64,000 nucleotides of DNA from Culex pipiens pallens. Its lineage: Eukaryota; Arthropoda; Insecta; Diptera; Culicidae. Location: the NCBI RefSeq assembly GCF_016801865.2, contig NC_068939.1, positions 131,101,116-131,165,115 on the forward strand, given 5' to 3'. This document shows, piece after piece, positions 48,269 through 59,185 of the stretch. Below the pieces are notes generated by a model. The model had not been told where the DNA came from and made no database searches. It saw only the letters and a program-made list of their open reading frames with translations. The translations under genes and the position numbers were made by a program. Each line of letters opens with the position of its first letter. Position 1 is the stretch's first letter.

Positions 48269-49333
48269 TAAGTTTTTTTTCAAATCAATTTTCACATCTT
48301 TTTAAAGTTAAAATTAAAGTTAAACTTAAAAAAGGGAAAATCTCTAGAAGATGTAATCTTTAAATATTTCTATTCATATCTGTACATTTTTCGTCGGTTG
48401 ATTTTTTGGCAATAATGTTTTCAATAATTGTTTTTCTTTTTTTATTTTAAAATTGTGCTTAAAGATTAGTACAATTTATTTGAAAAAATAATTAAGTTCA
48501 AAACTGCAAACAAGATTGCTTTTTCCTACAATATTGATTGGAAAAATATATTTAGGAAAACGCCATAGTCAAATATTTAAAGAACATCAAAAAGTTGAGA
48601 AGGGAAACTCAGTAGTCAAATATTCAAAAAATAATCAAAATACACATCCCTTCGTAGGTTGAATATAAAAGAAGTGAAAGAAAACTTGCATAAAAAACTG
48701 AATTGCAAAATATTTAAAGAAGGGAAACATGTAGATTGAATAACATGTCAACAAAAATTTAAAAAATGGGAAATCTTCACAGATTTCCCCTGGCTCGATT
48801 CTTTTGATAAAGAAATTATGAAACTGTGCCTATTTTGAGCCAAATCGGTTTAGGTTTAAGAGTCACTTTTAATCGTTCTGTAAATTTTTATGACCAACAA
48901 CTTTGTCGAAGACCACCAAACGATCCGAGTGTACCCTGCCGAGTTTTTACACAGCAAAAAAAAAATGGTAGAAAAGATTCTGTGTCGATTTTTTTGTGAT
49001 GTTGCATAAGGAACTGCTGAACTTTCATCAGTTCTTTTTTATGAATTGTCATCAGGGTTACATTTTAAGTAAAATTGCTCAAAAAAGAGGTAATATTCAA
49101 CCAACCAAATTTTCAACCTTCCAAAATTCAACTCTTTTTTCTGTGTAAACGATTAAAAGGAAACATTTTCACATGATCAAATTTTGTTGCATCGATTCTA
49201 ACGGTCAATTTTTATTTATTGTCACCCTAAGGTTTAATTAAAAATAATAGAGGAAAAATAGCAATATTTGACAAGGGACAGCTGTGCAATTATTCAATTC
49301 AATATAATTTATAAGTGGATAAATTTTAAACAA
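48269..49333. other. AT-rich spacer with one dispersed module
   Basis: AT-rich DNA. A diverged module (CAACTTTGTCGAAGACCACC) lies near 48898. No gene or other repeat is supported. Confidence 0.45.
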
Positions 49334-49947
49334 TTTGTTGGATTAGGGGTAAAACAGGTTTTCGCCTACATGATACAGCATTTGACGTATTGATACAGCA
49401 TACAGGCCCAAAATACGTGAAAAATCTTTAAATTGCTCCCATTTGCGTAAAACTTGATCAATTTTAATTCTCTTATAGTTGCATTCGAGAGGTCTTTTGA
49501 AGCACATCCTAGATTGGTTAAACTTTTTCTCATAGCTTTTGCAAATTACTGTTAAAAATTGATTTTTTTAAAACCTTAATAACTTTTTGCAACAGCCTTC
49601 AACACCCATACTCCCATAGGTCAAAAGTCAGGGAATTTCATGGACAATAAGCTTACGGTATTAACTTTTTGGCCAATCGCAGTTTTTCTCATAGTTTTTC
49701 GATTTTTCTATAACAAACATTTTACAACGTTAGTTTTTGCCCTGTAGGCTTCCATAGCGGCACTTTTTGGTCTCAATTTTGTCATATTCGGAATCCTCGG
49801 AAAATTTCACGTTAGTTTGAAGTATTGGAGTTGTAAATGTGATTGGAAAAAATGCTATTTAGAATGAATTAAAATATTTTTTAACGATTTGTTGGATTAG
49901 GGGTAAAACAGGTTTTCGCCTACTTGATACAGATTTGACGTATTGAT
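49334..49947 (+). repeat. 60-bp direct repeat pair, 555 bp apart
   Basis: TTTGTTGGATTAGGGGTAAA, followed by ACAGGTTTTCGCCTAC and GATACAG, occurs at 49334 and again at 49889 with few changes. It could be two copies of a larger degenerate tandem unit. The sequence between the copies has no other feature. Confidence 0.75.
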
Positions 49948-50120
49948 CACAGGGTGAAAAAGATCTATTTCTATTTTCAAAAATGATTTTTTTATTCGAT
50001 ATTTTAAAAATTTGGCTTCAGATTCAGCGAAAGAAAGATCTCCCCTTTCGAATTTAACCTGGTGCTTTAAAGTTGACTTGCTCTTTTTCGTGATATTTAA
50101 GCTTTAAATTTGCATCTTTT

Positions 50121-51508
50121 TGCCTTCCTCACTGAGGTAAGGCTATAATCCTGCTCGAAAAATGAACTTATGAAAAACAGCTCGTAGACCTATATTCATG
50201 TATACCTATCGACTCAGAATCGAAAACTGAACAAATGTCTGTGTGTGTGTGCGTATGTGTGTGCGTATTCACTTTGGTGCTCAAAATTCTTGCCAAGTTT
50301 TCTCGGCACTGGCTGATCCGATTTGAGTCAAACAAGTTGCATTCGATTTGTTTTGGTGCCCTATACTGCACTATTGAATTGTTTGAAGATCCGATAAGTA
50401 GTTCAAAAGTTACGTATAAAAAAGTGTCAGAGTTGCGAATCAGGTGCTGGAATTTTGATGCCGGATCTCACTTATCTATATGAAAACTATGTCCGGATCT
50501 ATCATCCGACCCATCGTTGGTTAGGTAATCAAAAGACCTTTCCAACGAGTCCAAAACATTTAAGATCTGGCAACCCTGTCTCGAGATATGAACACTTAAG
50601 TGATATTTGTGTACTTTTTTGAAGCCGGATCTCACTTAAATGTATGTAAACTATGTCTGGATCCATCATCCAACTCATCGTTGATTAGGTAATCAAAAGA
50701 CCTTTCCAATGAGTCCAAAACATTGAAGATCTGGCAACCCTGTCTCGAGATATGACCACTTAAGTGATATTTGTGTACTTTTTTGAAGCCGGATCTCACT
50801 TAAATGTATGTAAACTATGTCCGGATCCATCATCCAACTCATCGTTGATTAGGTAATCAAAAGACCTTTCCAATGAGTCCAAAACATTGAAGATCTGGCA
50901 ACCCTGTCTCGAGATATGACCACTTAAGTGATATTTGTGTACTTTTTTGAAGCCGGATCTCACTTAAATGTATGTAAACTATGTCCGGATCCATCATTCA
51001 ACTCATCGTTGATTAGGTAATCAAAAGATCTTTCCAATGACTCCAAAACATTGAAGATCTGGCAACCCTGTCTCGAGATATGACCACTTAAGTGATATTT
51101 ATGTACTTTTTTGAAGCCGGATCTCACTTAAATGTTTGTAAGCTATGTCCGGATCCATCATCCGACCCATCGTTAGTTAGGTATTCAAAAGACCTTTCCA
51201 ATGAGTCCAAAACATTGAAGATCTGGCAACCCTGTCTCGAGATATGACCACTTAAGTGATATTTATGTACTTTTTTGAAGCCGGATCTCACTTGAATGTT
51301 TGAAAACTATGTCCGGATCCATCATCCAACCCATCGTTGGTTAGGTTTGAAGATCTGGCAACGCTCAGTCTCAAGTTATGACCGCTTAAGTGACATTTGT
51401 GTATTTTTTTTTATTGAGAAATAGATGGAACTGGTGTCCAAACCCATCGTATCACCAAACGTTGGTAAAAGTGAGGAAGGCCCCAACCACATAGGTGGAT
51501 TAGGTTAG
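50121..51508 (+). mobile_element. Non-autonomous DNA element, TGCCTTCCTCAC family, copy 3
   Basis: A subfamily variant of copies 1 and 2. The left end is TGCCTTCCTCACTGAGGTAA with a shorter hairpin loop, followed by CTATAATCCTGCTCG, a TG-rich tract and an array of 164-bp units. The right end is GTGAGGAAGGCCCCAACCAC and ATAGGTGGATTAGG. The flanks form a paralogous pair with 53085-53170, which lacks the element, so the insertion point is defined: GCATCTTTTT on the left, TTTTTTCCTTAAAATAG on the right. No open frames of size. Confidence 0.82.
50563..51400 (+). repeat. 164-bp tandem repeat inside the DNA element
   Basis: GATCTGGCAACCCTGTCTCG recurs at 50563, 50728, 50892, 51056 and 51220 (spacing 164-165), then at 51352 after a shortened unit. 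Units also contain CACTTAAGTGATATTTGTG and TGTCCGGATCCATCATCC. Copies 1 and 2 of the family have fewer, more diverged versions of this unit, so array length varies between copies. Confidence 0.92.
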
Positions 51509-51664
51509 TTTTTTCCTTAAAATAGCTGTAAATTTTAACCCATAAGTCAAAATGGTTTTGTCAAAAAATTAAAAATTCAAACAAAAACAAAAGCTGCCGC
51601 TTTTCAATTCCGAGAACTCTTCTGCCAAAACTTCATAATTTCGCTGAAAATTAATTGACCACTA

Positions 51665-52122
51665 GGGTGCCCAGAAAAAATGACCCCCTGCTCCACAAGC
51701 AAAAATTGTTTTTTTGGGTTATTTTAAGCATCTGTGCAAATGTTGAGCGAAATTGGTTGAGATTAACCCATTGATACCCGAGCCTAAAGTTGTTGAAAAA
51801 AATGTTTTTCATGCAAAAATGACTTTTTTAAATCGCTAATAACTTTTCAGGATCGAGATTTACGGCTTTGGTGTGTTCTACATAGTTGTAGAGCATTAAA
51901 TTTTCAATAAGAATCTCACTTTTGGAAATGTTTGGATGGAAGTAGCGCACCGTGCAGACCAAACCGTAAGAAACTTGGGATTTCCATACATTTTTTCGAT
52001 TTTTCCCATGCAAACTTCACCTCCGAGTATCAATGGGTAAATGATGACCGATTTTGCTCATATTTGGTCCAGAGTCCTAAAATAGATCAAGGAACAATAT
52101 TCAGCTTGTGTTCTGGGCACCC
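51665..52122. mobile_element. MITE with TA target duplication (GGGTGCCCAGAA ends)
   Basis: A 458-bp element with 12-bp inverted ends, GGGTGCCCAGAA and TTCTGGGCACCC, flanked by TA on each side. This is the signature of Tc1/mariner-type insertion. The interior is non-coding, with overlapping short frames on both strands. Confidence 0.8.
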
Positions 52123-53084
52123 TAATGCACACGGGAATCTTCACCTCACATTTCAGCCAATTTGGTCCAAATCGTCTCAGTCGACTCAGTTTAATCTCGG
52201 AATATCTTCATGAAACTTTCAGGAGTGATTGAGAATCATGTTTTTAGTGGATTCAATGAATTTTGTTTTAAATGAAATTTTTAGATTTTCGACATGTATG
52301 TAACCCCGTAAGTAAAATTTTAAATAAATGAAAAGAAAATTGCTTTGACAAATTATTTGCAAAATATTTGAAGAAGGGCAAAATATGTAGGTTGGAAAAA
52401 TTGCATTGAAAACATAGCTGCAAATATTTGACATAAGAAAAAGTACAATAATTCAATTAAATATATTTTATTAGTGGATAATCAGTTCACAATTTTGTTT
52501 TTCTTATGATTCAATAGAGTTTTTGAGTTCCTTTCAGCTATGATTGAAACTAAAATTAATTTTGATGTAGTTGGATATTTTAGCAATAGAATCGGCAGGA
52601 GAAGGAAAAAACATTTAAAAAATATCCTTTAAAAAAAATTTATGAAGAAATTTATTGTTTTTCATTAAAATAAAAAAAGGTATGAAAACTGCATAAAAAT
52701 TCTAAAATAAAAATGGGAAAATATATCTACTGAGTACAAATTACACGATACATGAATTTTCGAAAAAAATAACATTCTCTAAAAGTAACATATCGGTTTA
52801 AGAAAAAACGAAAATTAATTATTTTCAAGTATGATAAATAATAATTACGTCCATTATGCCAAAATTATTTTTTTTCTGGGATTTTAACTTTTAGTACCTA
52901 ATAAAAAGTTAAATAAAAATTGGATTTTTTAGCATGCCTTTTCTCTGCAAAGTTCTATTCACAACCTACAACTTTAACGAAGATACCAAATCGATCAGAA
53001 AATCTCTTCTCAACAATAGAATTTCATATATTTACATTTCCATTTTGTATAACCAGCCCTCAAAATTGTATGGAAAAACTAATG
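52123..53084. other. AT-rich spacer with one dispersed module
   Basis: AT-rich sequence. A module copy (CCTACAACTTTAACGAAGAT then ACCAAATCGATCAGAAAAT) lies at 52966-53002, and a decayed CTCAAAATTGTATGG module near 53060. No gene. Confidence 0.45.
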
Positions 53085-53723
53085 ATGCAAAATTTGGCTT
53101 GTTCTTTTTCGAGATATTTAAGCTTTAAATTTGCATCTTTTTACTTTAAAATGGTTGTAACAGTTGACCCTTAAGTCCAAATTGTTATGTCAAAAAATTT
53201 AAATGTTCTAAAACAAACTCAAAAAATGCCTCGAACAAGGTTTGCTCAGATGCTTTCCCTAAATTAGGTCGTAGAAGGCGTAGATTACGAGATATCATTT
53301 TGGTGTCAAAAAAATATCAAAAGTTTTCCTGGAAAGTTTGATTTTCAAACTCACTCTAATCGTGAACCACCCTTATTTTCACCCAAAACAAAAGCTTCCA
53401 CTTTCCATTTGGGAGAACTCCAAAGACGCCAAAGCAACAAATACTCAGCATTTTTCGAAAAATCTTTTTGCACTTAATTTTGCGATCTGAACCACTGTGC
53501 GAACCAATTTTTTGCCAAATTCGCCCATGTTTGAATGATTTAACGATTCCGGATGTTTTCCACTCCGAATAATATACAAAATCTACCAGAAATTAGTGAA
53601 AAAAACATCCATCACTTATTCGTGAGTAGGTTTGATTATGATAAAAAATGAGTTGAAATAACTCAGAATTTAGTCATTTGAAATAAGTGTGTTAAATTTT
53701 TGTTCTTTTCTTTTAAAACTATT
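53085..53723. other. Paralogue of the copy-3 insertion site, element absent
   Basis: GATATTTAAGCTTTAAATTT and GCATCTTTTT match the left flank of the element at 50121. The continuation ACTTTAAAATGGTTGTAAC matches the right flank (CCTTAAAATAGCTGTAAAT at 51516) without the element between. Similarity continues through ACAAAAGCTTCCACTTTCCA (53390) against 51585. 53490-53723 shows nothing further. Confidence 0.72.
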
Positions 53724-53731
53724 TTACAGTA

Positions 53732-54476
53732 GAGAGCCTATATGGAGAGGCGAAATGTTACTCTCGGAATTCCAATCGAGCTGTCAAATCTAGGTTACTA
53801 TCGAGCGACAAGACGTTTCCAGAACAAGGTTGGAATCACTTTAAAATATTTTTGAGTGAATAACTCATTTTATAAAAGCACTAGTTAAGAACAATAGAAA
53901 CACTTGATTTATGATGCTTAAAATCTCGTTTTTTGAAAAAAAAAAACTATTTTAATGTGATTCCTACCTTGTTCTTGCAAGGTCTTGTCGCTCGATTAGA
54001 TCCTGAGAGTAACAATTCGCCTCTCCATATAGGCTCTCTAGCCGGGACCCGTGGTGTAGGGGTAAGCGTGATTGCCTCTCACCCAGTCGGCCTGGGTTCG
54101 ATCCCAGAAGGTTCCGGTGGCATTTTTCGAGACGAGATTTGTCTGATCACGCCTTCCGTCGGACAGGGAAGTAAATGTTGGCCCCGGACTAACCTAAAAA
54201 AAGGTTAGGTCGTAAGCTCAGTCCAGGTGTAGGAGTCGTCTCCCTGGGTCCTGTCTCGGTGGAGTCGCTGGTAGGCAGTTGGACTCACAATCCAAAGGAC
54301 GTCAGTTCGAATCCCGGGGTGGATGGAAGCTAAGGTGTAAAAAGAGGTTTGCAATTGCCTCAACAATCAAGCCTTCGAACACCTAGTTTCGAGTAGGAAT
54401 CTCGCAATCGAGAACGCCAAGGCAATGCTGTAGAGCGAATAATTTGATTTGATTTTTTTGATATAGGCTCTCTGAT
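53732..54476. mobile_element. MITE with long inverted ends, split by a SINE
   Basis: GAGAGCCTATATGGAGAGGC (53732) is mirrored by GCCTCTCCATATAGGCTCTC (ending about 54038). Further inside, GTTACTCTC pairs with GAGAGTAAC, and CGAGCGACAAGAC with GTCTTGTCGCTCG, leaving about 310 bp of MITE. TTACAGTA occurs just outside at 53724-53731 and at 54477-54484, past the SINE, a possible 8-bp target duplication with a few extra bases on the right. A SINE is inserted at the right terminal repeat. Confidence 0.8.
54040..54460 (+). mobile_element. Composite tRNA-derived SINE, Glu-CTC-like head
   Basis: A 421-bp insert flanked by the 13-bp duplication ATATAGGCTCTCT (54027-54039 and 54461-54473). The head (54044-54115) is tRNA-like: A-box-like TGGTGTAGGGG, anticodon-loop region CCTCTCACC as in tRNA-Glu(CTC), and B-box GGGTTCGATCCC. 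The body holds TCCAGGTGTAGGAGTCG (54222). A second, degenerate tRNA-like segment at about 54255-54322 has stem TTGGA/TCCAA around CTCACAA, and AGTTCGAATCCC. The tail is TTTGATT-rich. RNA polymerase III would transcribe it from the head. Two tRNA-like parts recall the Culex pipiens Twin SINE, but the spacing is longer here. Confidence 0.9.
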
Positions 54477-55950
54477 TTACAGTAACGGTTCTACACAGCA
54501 CTTCACCACGTCATTGACCCTTTCAAAACTCAGTGAACAACCCCAATCTGCCACGTCAAAAGTCATCCACCGACCAGTCAAAAAGCACACGGCACGGCAG
54601 TAACCCTCCTGCCCCCATCTATCGATGACAGCTTCCGGCCGGTTCCAGGCCAAGACCAACTTTTCGGATTCCAATTCCCTGGCGTGTGTGCGGGTCCACC
54701 GTCTGCGCGCTGTCAGAGTTTTTGATTCTCCACCAAATCCGCGCATAGTTTTCTCACCTTCTGTGCTTCCTGCCGGATGATGGATGGGGGCGGTAAACGG
54801 GTAGCAGCAGGAAGGCTTGGAAGTGGCATTTCCGGATTGTTTTTATTAGTAGCGACGTGGATCACACTGGGGAAAAAGTTTTCCCACACACGTGGGGAGA
54901 TTTTTTACGATGCACGGAAAATATTTCTAGATCAACTTTGAAATATTTTTTTGATTTATGTTTTACGTTTAACTATAATTTCGATTTTTTTTAAATCCCC
55001 AAAAAACATTTCTCCGTGTCTTCACCCCTCGAAAGGAGTGAGTTTCTGCTTGTACCATATGGTTTCTGAACCGGCAGCCAAACTTTTCCTTCATCGTCGT
55101 GCTGCTGCTGGCATTTGATTGACTGGGAGCTTGGCGTACGTGTCCCACCGGGAATCGATGGTTTTGCTCGGATTTGGGTTATTCCCTTCCGGGGAAAAAG
55201 GTGTTTGTATTTTGTACTGAATGGATCGTCAATCATCGAACGAAAGTTGGGTTTTGAAGTTTGAGTTACAGGTCAAAGGGGTGGGAAATTTGTCGACGAT
55301 TTTGATAAGAATTTAAATATACAGATTTTAACAATCTTCTTTTTCTCTATTACAGGTAACATCCTAAAATAAACGAACGGATTTCTGGAATTATAAAGGT
55401 AACTGTTATCAAAAAAGCAATGTCGCACCAAATTCAGCAATTTTAATTAAAAACCACATCATTTCCCCTTAAACAACAAAACCCTCCCATATTCCGCCAA
55501 AAAAACCTTCATTATTCGAAATGTCATCTTTTTCCCCTCCATTACTTGTGGTGTTGCTTTATTTTAAGCACTCCGCCACAAAGCTTAACGGCTGACACTG
55601 GTTGTGGGACGCGTTCATCCAAGTGTTCGTGAAAAATTTCCCCTTTTTTCCGCCCCAAAAAATAAAGCGAAATAACCGTCAAGCGGTTCTAATCACATAA
55701 CCGAAAATGAGCGCTCATTAAAACTGACTGCAATGACTGCCACAGTTGAGGGAAAGAATGGCAGCGAACCCTTTTTCGCACCTCCTTATCAACGCGGGAG
55801 GAAGGACACCAAGCGATTAAAAAGGGAAAATGTTTTTGAATATTGTTTTTTTTTTTTTGACAATGTCATCACTCGCAGAAAAAGAAACGTTTCACGTTTC
55901 ATGGAACATGGAAAGAGATGAGATTATTTTGGTGGATGTTTTTTTGAAAT
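54477..55950. other. Unique-looking island, no gene identified
   Basis: GC-balanced sequence free of the window's repeat families, with short overlapping frames (54477-54746 and 54991-55236 on the minus strand, 55733-55921 on the plus) that are not recognised. The TTTTTCTCTATTACAGGTAAC stretch near 55341 resembles a splice acceptor, but no exon-like frame follows. Confidence 0.4.
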
Positions 55951-56820
55951 GTTAATTTTTTGTTTACAGAAAATATAAAATAAAATAAGTTATTATATTA
56001 AATTACAAACTTATAAATAAACACACTTTATTTTAAATACAAATGCTGCAAGCGAAAATTAACCAAGAAAATGTTACTTTAACAAAAAAAAACTTTTCAC
56101 ATAATTATTCAATTTTTATGAATAATAATTTCATATTTTGTTTAAATATTACTCAAGTTATAGAGATTAAAACACATAATTTTCGTATAATTTTGTTTTA
56201 TTAAAAATAAAAAACAATATGATAACTTATTTATCATAAACTGGCAATTATAAAAATATTTAATAAAAACAAGCTTGCTTCCATATTTGTTACCTGTTTA
56301 AAATGGACCATTAAATTTATTAATTTGGTCCTAAAATGAAGCTTAAATGGCTGATATTGTTGTTCACAACGACAAAGCTTATTTTCCTAACAACAATGAC
56401 CCTTTGTAAGACCGCAAAGGATTTTTAAATCATTTTTAAAAATTAACTTCGTGGCTCTTCTTGACACAAAAGTTCCTACTTGACATATCGTTCCAAGGGG
56501 AACATAATTGGTCCATGGAAAACAGGTTGTCGTGTCAATTTATTTTTTTGCATTTAAATTTAAAAAAAAAGTGATCAGAAATGGTTTTTAATCGTGTTTT
56601 ATTACCGTTCTATATCCAAATTGACATAGGGCTTTAGAACACAATTGTTACAATTTTCATCTTATTTCGATGAGTTTCGATACTCGGCTTTGCAAAAGTT
56701 CAATGAAATTTTAATTTTATGTTTCAAAGTTCATATTGCCCCCTATCCAAAATGACCAGAAAAGTCAGAAGGCAATTTCTATTAAGTTCGAAATTTAAAT
56801 GAATAATTCAAACATCTAAA
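55951..56820. other. AT-rich spacer, no feature seen
   Basis: Very AT-rich with A- and T-runs. No repeat unit is recognised before the CAAAAA array begins. Confidence 0.45.
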
Positions 56821-58690
56821 ATCAAAAAACAAAAAACAAAAAAAAAACAAAAAACAAAAAACAAAAAACAAAAAACAAAAAACAAAAAACAAAAAACAAA
56901 AAACAAAAAACAAAAAACAAAAAACAAAAAACAAAAAACAAAAAAAAAAACAAAAAACAAAAAACAAAAAACAAAAAACAAAAAAAAAAACAAAAAACAA
57001 AAAACAAAAAACAAAAAACAAAAAACAAAAAACAAAAAACAAAAAACAAAAAACAAAAAACAAAAAACAAAAAACAAAAAACAAAAAACAAAAAACAAAA
57101 AACAAAAAACAAAAAACAAAAAACAAAAAACAAAAAACAAAAAACAAAAAACAAAAAACAAAAAACAAAAAACAAAAAACAAAAAACAAAAAACAAAAAA
57201 CAAAAAACAAAAAACAAAAAACAAAAAAACAAAAAACAAAAAACAAAAAACAAAAAACAAAAAACAAAAAACAAAAAACAAAAAACAAAAAACAAAAAAC
57301 AAAAAACAAAAAACAAAAAACAAAAAACAAAAAACAAAAACAAAAAACAAAAAACAAAAAACAAAAAACAAAAAACAAAAAACAAAAAACAAAAAACAAA
57401 AAACAAAAAACAAAAAACAAAAAACAAAAAACAAAAAACAAAAAACAAAAAACAAAAAACAAAAAACAAAAAACAAAAAACAAAAAACAAAAAACAAAAA
57501 ACAAAAAACAAAAAACAAAAAACAAAAAACAAAAAACAAAAAACAAAAAACAAAAAACAAAAAACAAAAAACAAAAAACAAAAAACAAAAAACAAAAAAC
57601 AAAAAACAAAAAACAAAAAACAAAAAACAAAAAACAAAAAACAAAAAACAAAAAACAAAAAACAAAAAACAAAAAACAAAAAACAAAAAACAAAAAACAA
57701 AAAACAAAAAACAAAAAACAAAAAACAAAAAACAAAAAAACAAAAAACAAAAAACAAAAAACAAAAAACAAAAAACAAAAAACAAAAAACAAAAAACAAA
57801 AAACAAAAAACAAAAAACAAAAAACAAAAAACAAAAAACAAAAAACAAAAAACAAAAAACAAAAAACAAAAAACAAAAAACAAAAAACAAAAAACAAAAA
57901 ACAAAAAACAAAAAACAAAAAACAAAAAACAAAAAACAAAAAACAAAAAACAAAAAACAAAAAACAAAAAACAAAAAACAAAAAACAAAAAACAAAAAAC
58001 AAAAAACAAAAAACAAAAAACAAAAAACAAAAAACAAAAAACAAAAAACAAAAAACAAAAAACAAAAAACAAAAAACAAAAAACAAAAAACAAAAAACAA
58101 AAAACAAAAAACAAAAAACAAAAAACAAAAAACAAAAAACAAAAAACAAAAAACAAAAAACAAAAAACAAAAAACAAAAAACAAAAAACAAAAAACAAAA
58201 AACAAAAAACAAAAAAACAAAAAACAAAAAACAAAAAACAAAAAACAAAAAACAAAAAACAAAAAACAAAAAACAAAAAACAAAAAACAAAAAACAAAAA
58301 ACAAAAAACAAAAAACAAAAAACAAAAAACAAAAAACAAAAAACAAAAAACAAAAAACAAAAAACAAAAAACAAAAAACAAAAAAACAAAAAACAAAAAA
58401 CAAAAAACAAAAAACAAAAAACAAAAAACAAAAAACAAAAAACAAAAAACAAAAAACAAAAAACAAAAAACAAAAAACAAAAAAACAAAAAACAAAAAAC
58501 AAAAAACAAAAAACAAAAAACAAAAAACAAAAAACAAAAAACAAAAAACAAAAAACAAAAAACAAAAAACAAAAAACAAAAAACAAAAAACAAAAAACAA
58601 AAAACAAAAAACAAAAAACAAAAAACAAAAAACAAAAAACAAAAAACAAAAGACAAAAAACAAAAAAACAAAAAAACAAAAAAAAAACTT
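56821..58690. repeat. 6-bp satellite array (CAAAAA)n, second locus
   Basis: About 1.87 kb, roughly 310 copies of CAAAAA. Single-base length changes (runs of six to ten A) occur near 56940, 56982, 57226, 57339, 57737, 58213, 58381 and 58482. The unit and orientation are the same as at 7863-8832, but there is no GACGAAA extension. Three overlapping frames of more than 600 codons on the minus strand are artefacts. Confidence 0.97.
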
Positions 58691-59185
58691 TGTATTAGTC
58701 TTGATTCCAACATTTTCAAAACATTTTTGTTGTTTTTAACAACGAAAATTGGACCTTTAGAATCAATGGCAATGAGGGTGAGACTTTGATAACATTATTT
58801 TTTCTGTATTTGTTCAAAACAATGGACAATTAAAAAAAACCTAAAATTACCAATGTGTTTTTACTTTCACTTTTTCCAAAAATGTAATTTAGAAAAAATC
58901 ATAAGTCGGTTTGCCCGTTCATTTTCTATTTCTCACGAGTTGTGGGTTTTGTCCCTTTAAAAACATGCAAAAAGATTAATAACTTATTTTGGAAAATTGC
59001 AAAAAAATTCTCGTCTTTTTTTCTGAACAGTCATCACTTATGCTTACAACTTTGCCGAAGACACCAAATTGATCAGATATAAAAATATTAAGATAATGAT
59101 TTTCATAGGGAAGCCCACCAAAGTTTTGGCGAACAAAAATTTAAAACATTCAAATTTACCGATATCATAGTGAATTTCTATTTTA
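58691..59185. other. AT-rich spacer with a family X fragment
   Basis: 58900-59080 resembles family X: GTTGTGGGTTTTGTCCCTTT, then the module ACAACTTTGCCGAAGACACC at 59045. It is one-ended and decayed. Confidence 0.5.

Noticed and set aside
54044..54115. Functional tRNA-Glu gene
   Set aside because: It is the head of a SINE with target duplications, the acceptor stem does not pair well, and no normal 3' terminator follows.
55330..55375. Splice acceptor of a hidden exon
   Set aside because: A pyrimidine tract with ACAG is present, but no open frame of coding character follows, and such sites are common by chance.
56782..58719. Three minus-strand frames of more than 600 codons
   Set aside because: Overlapping frames of the CAAAAA array.
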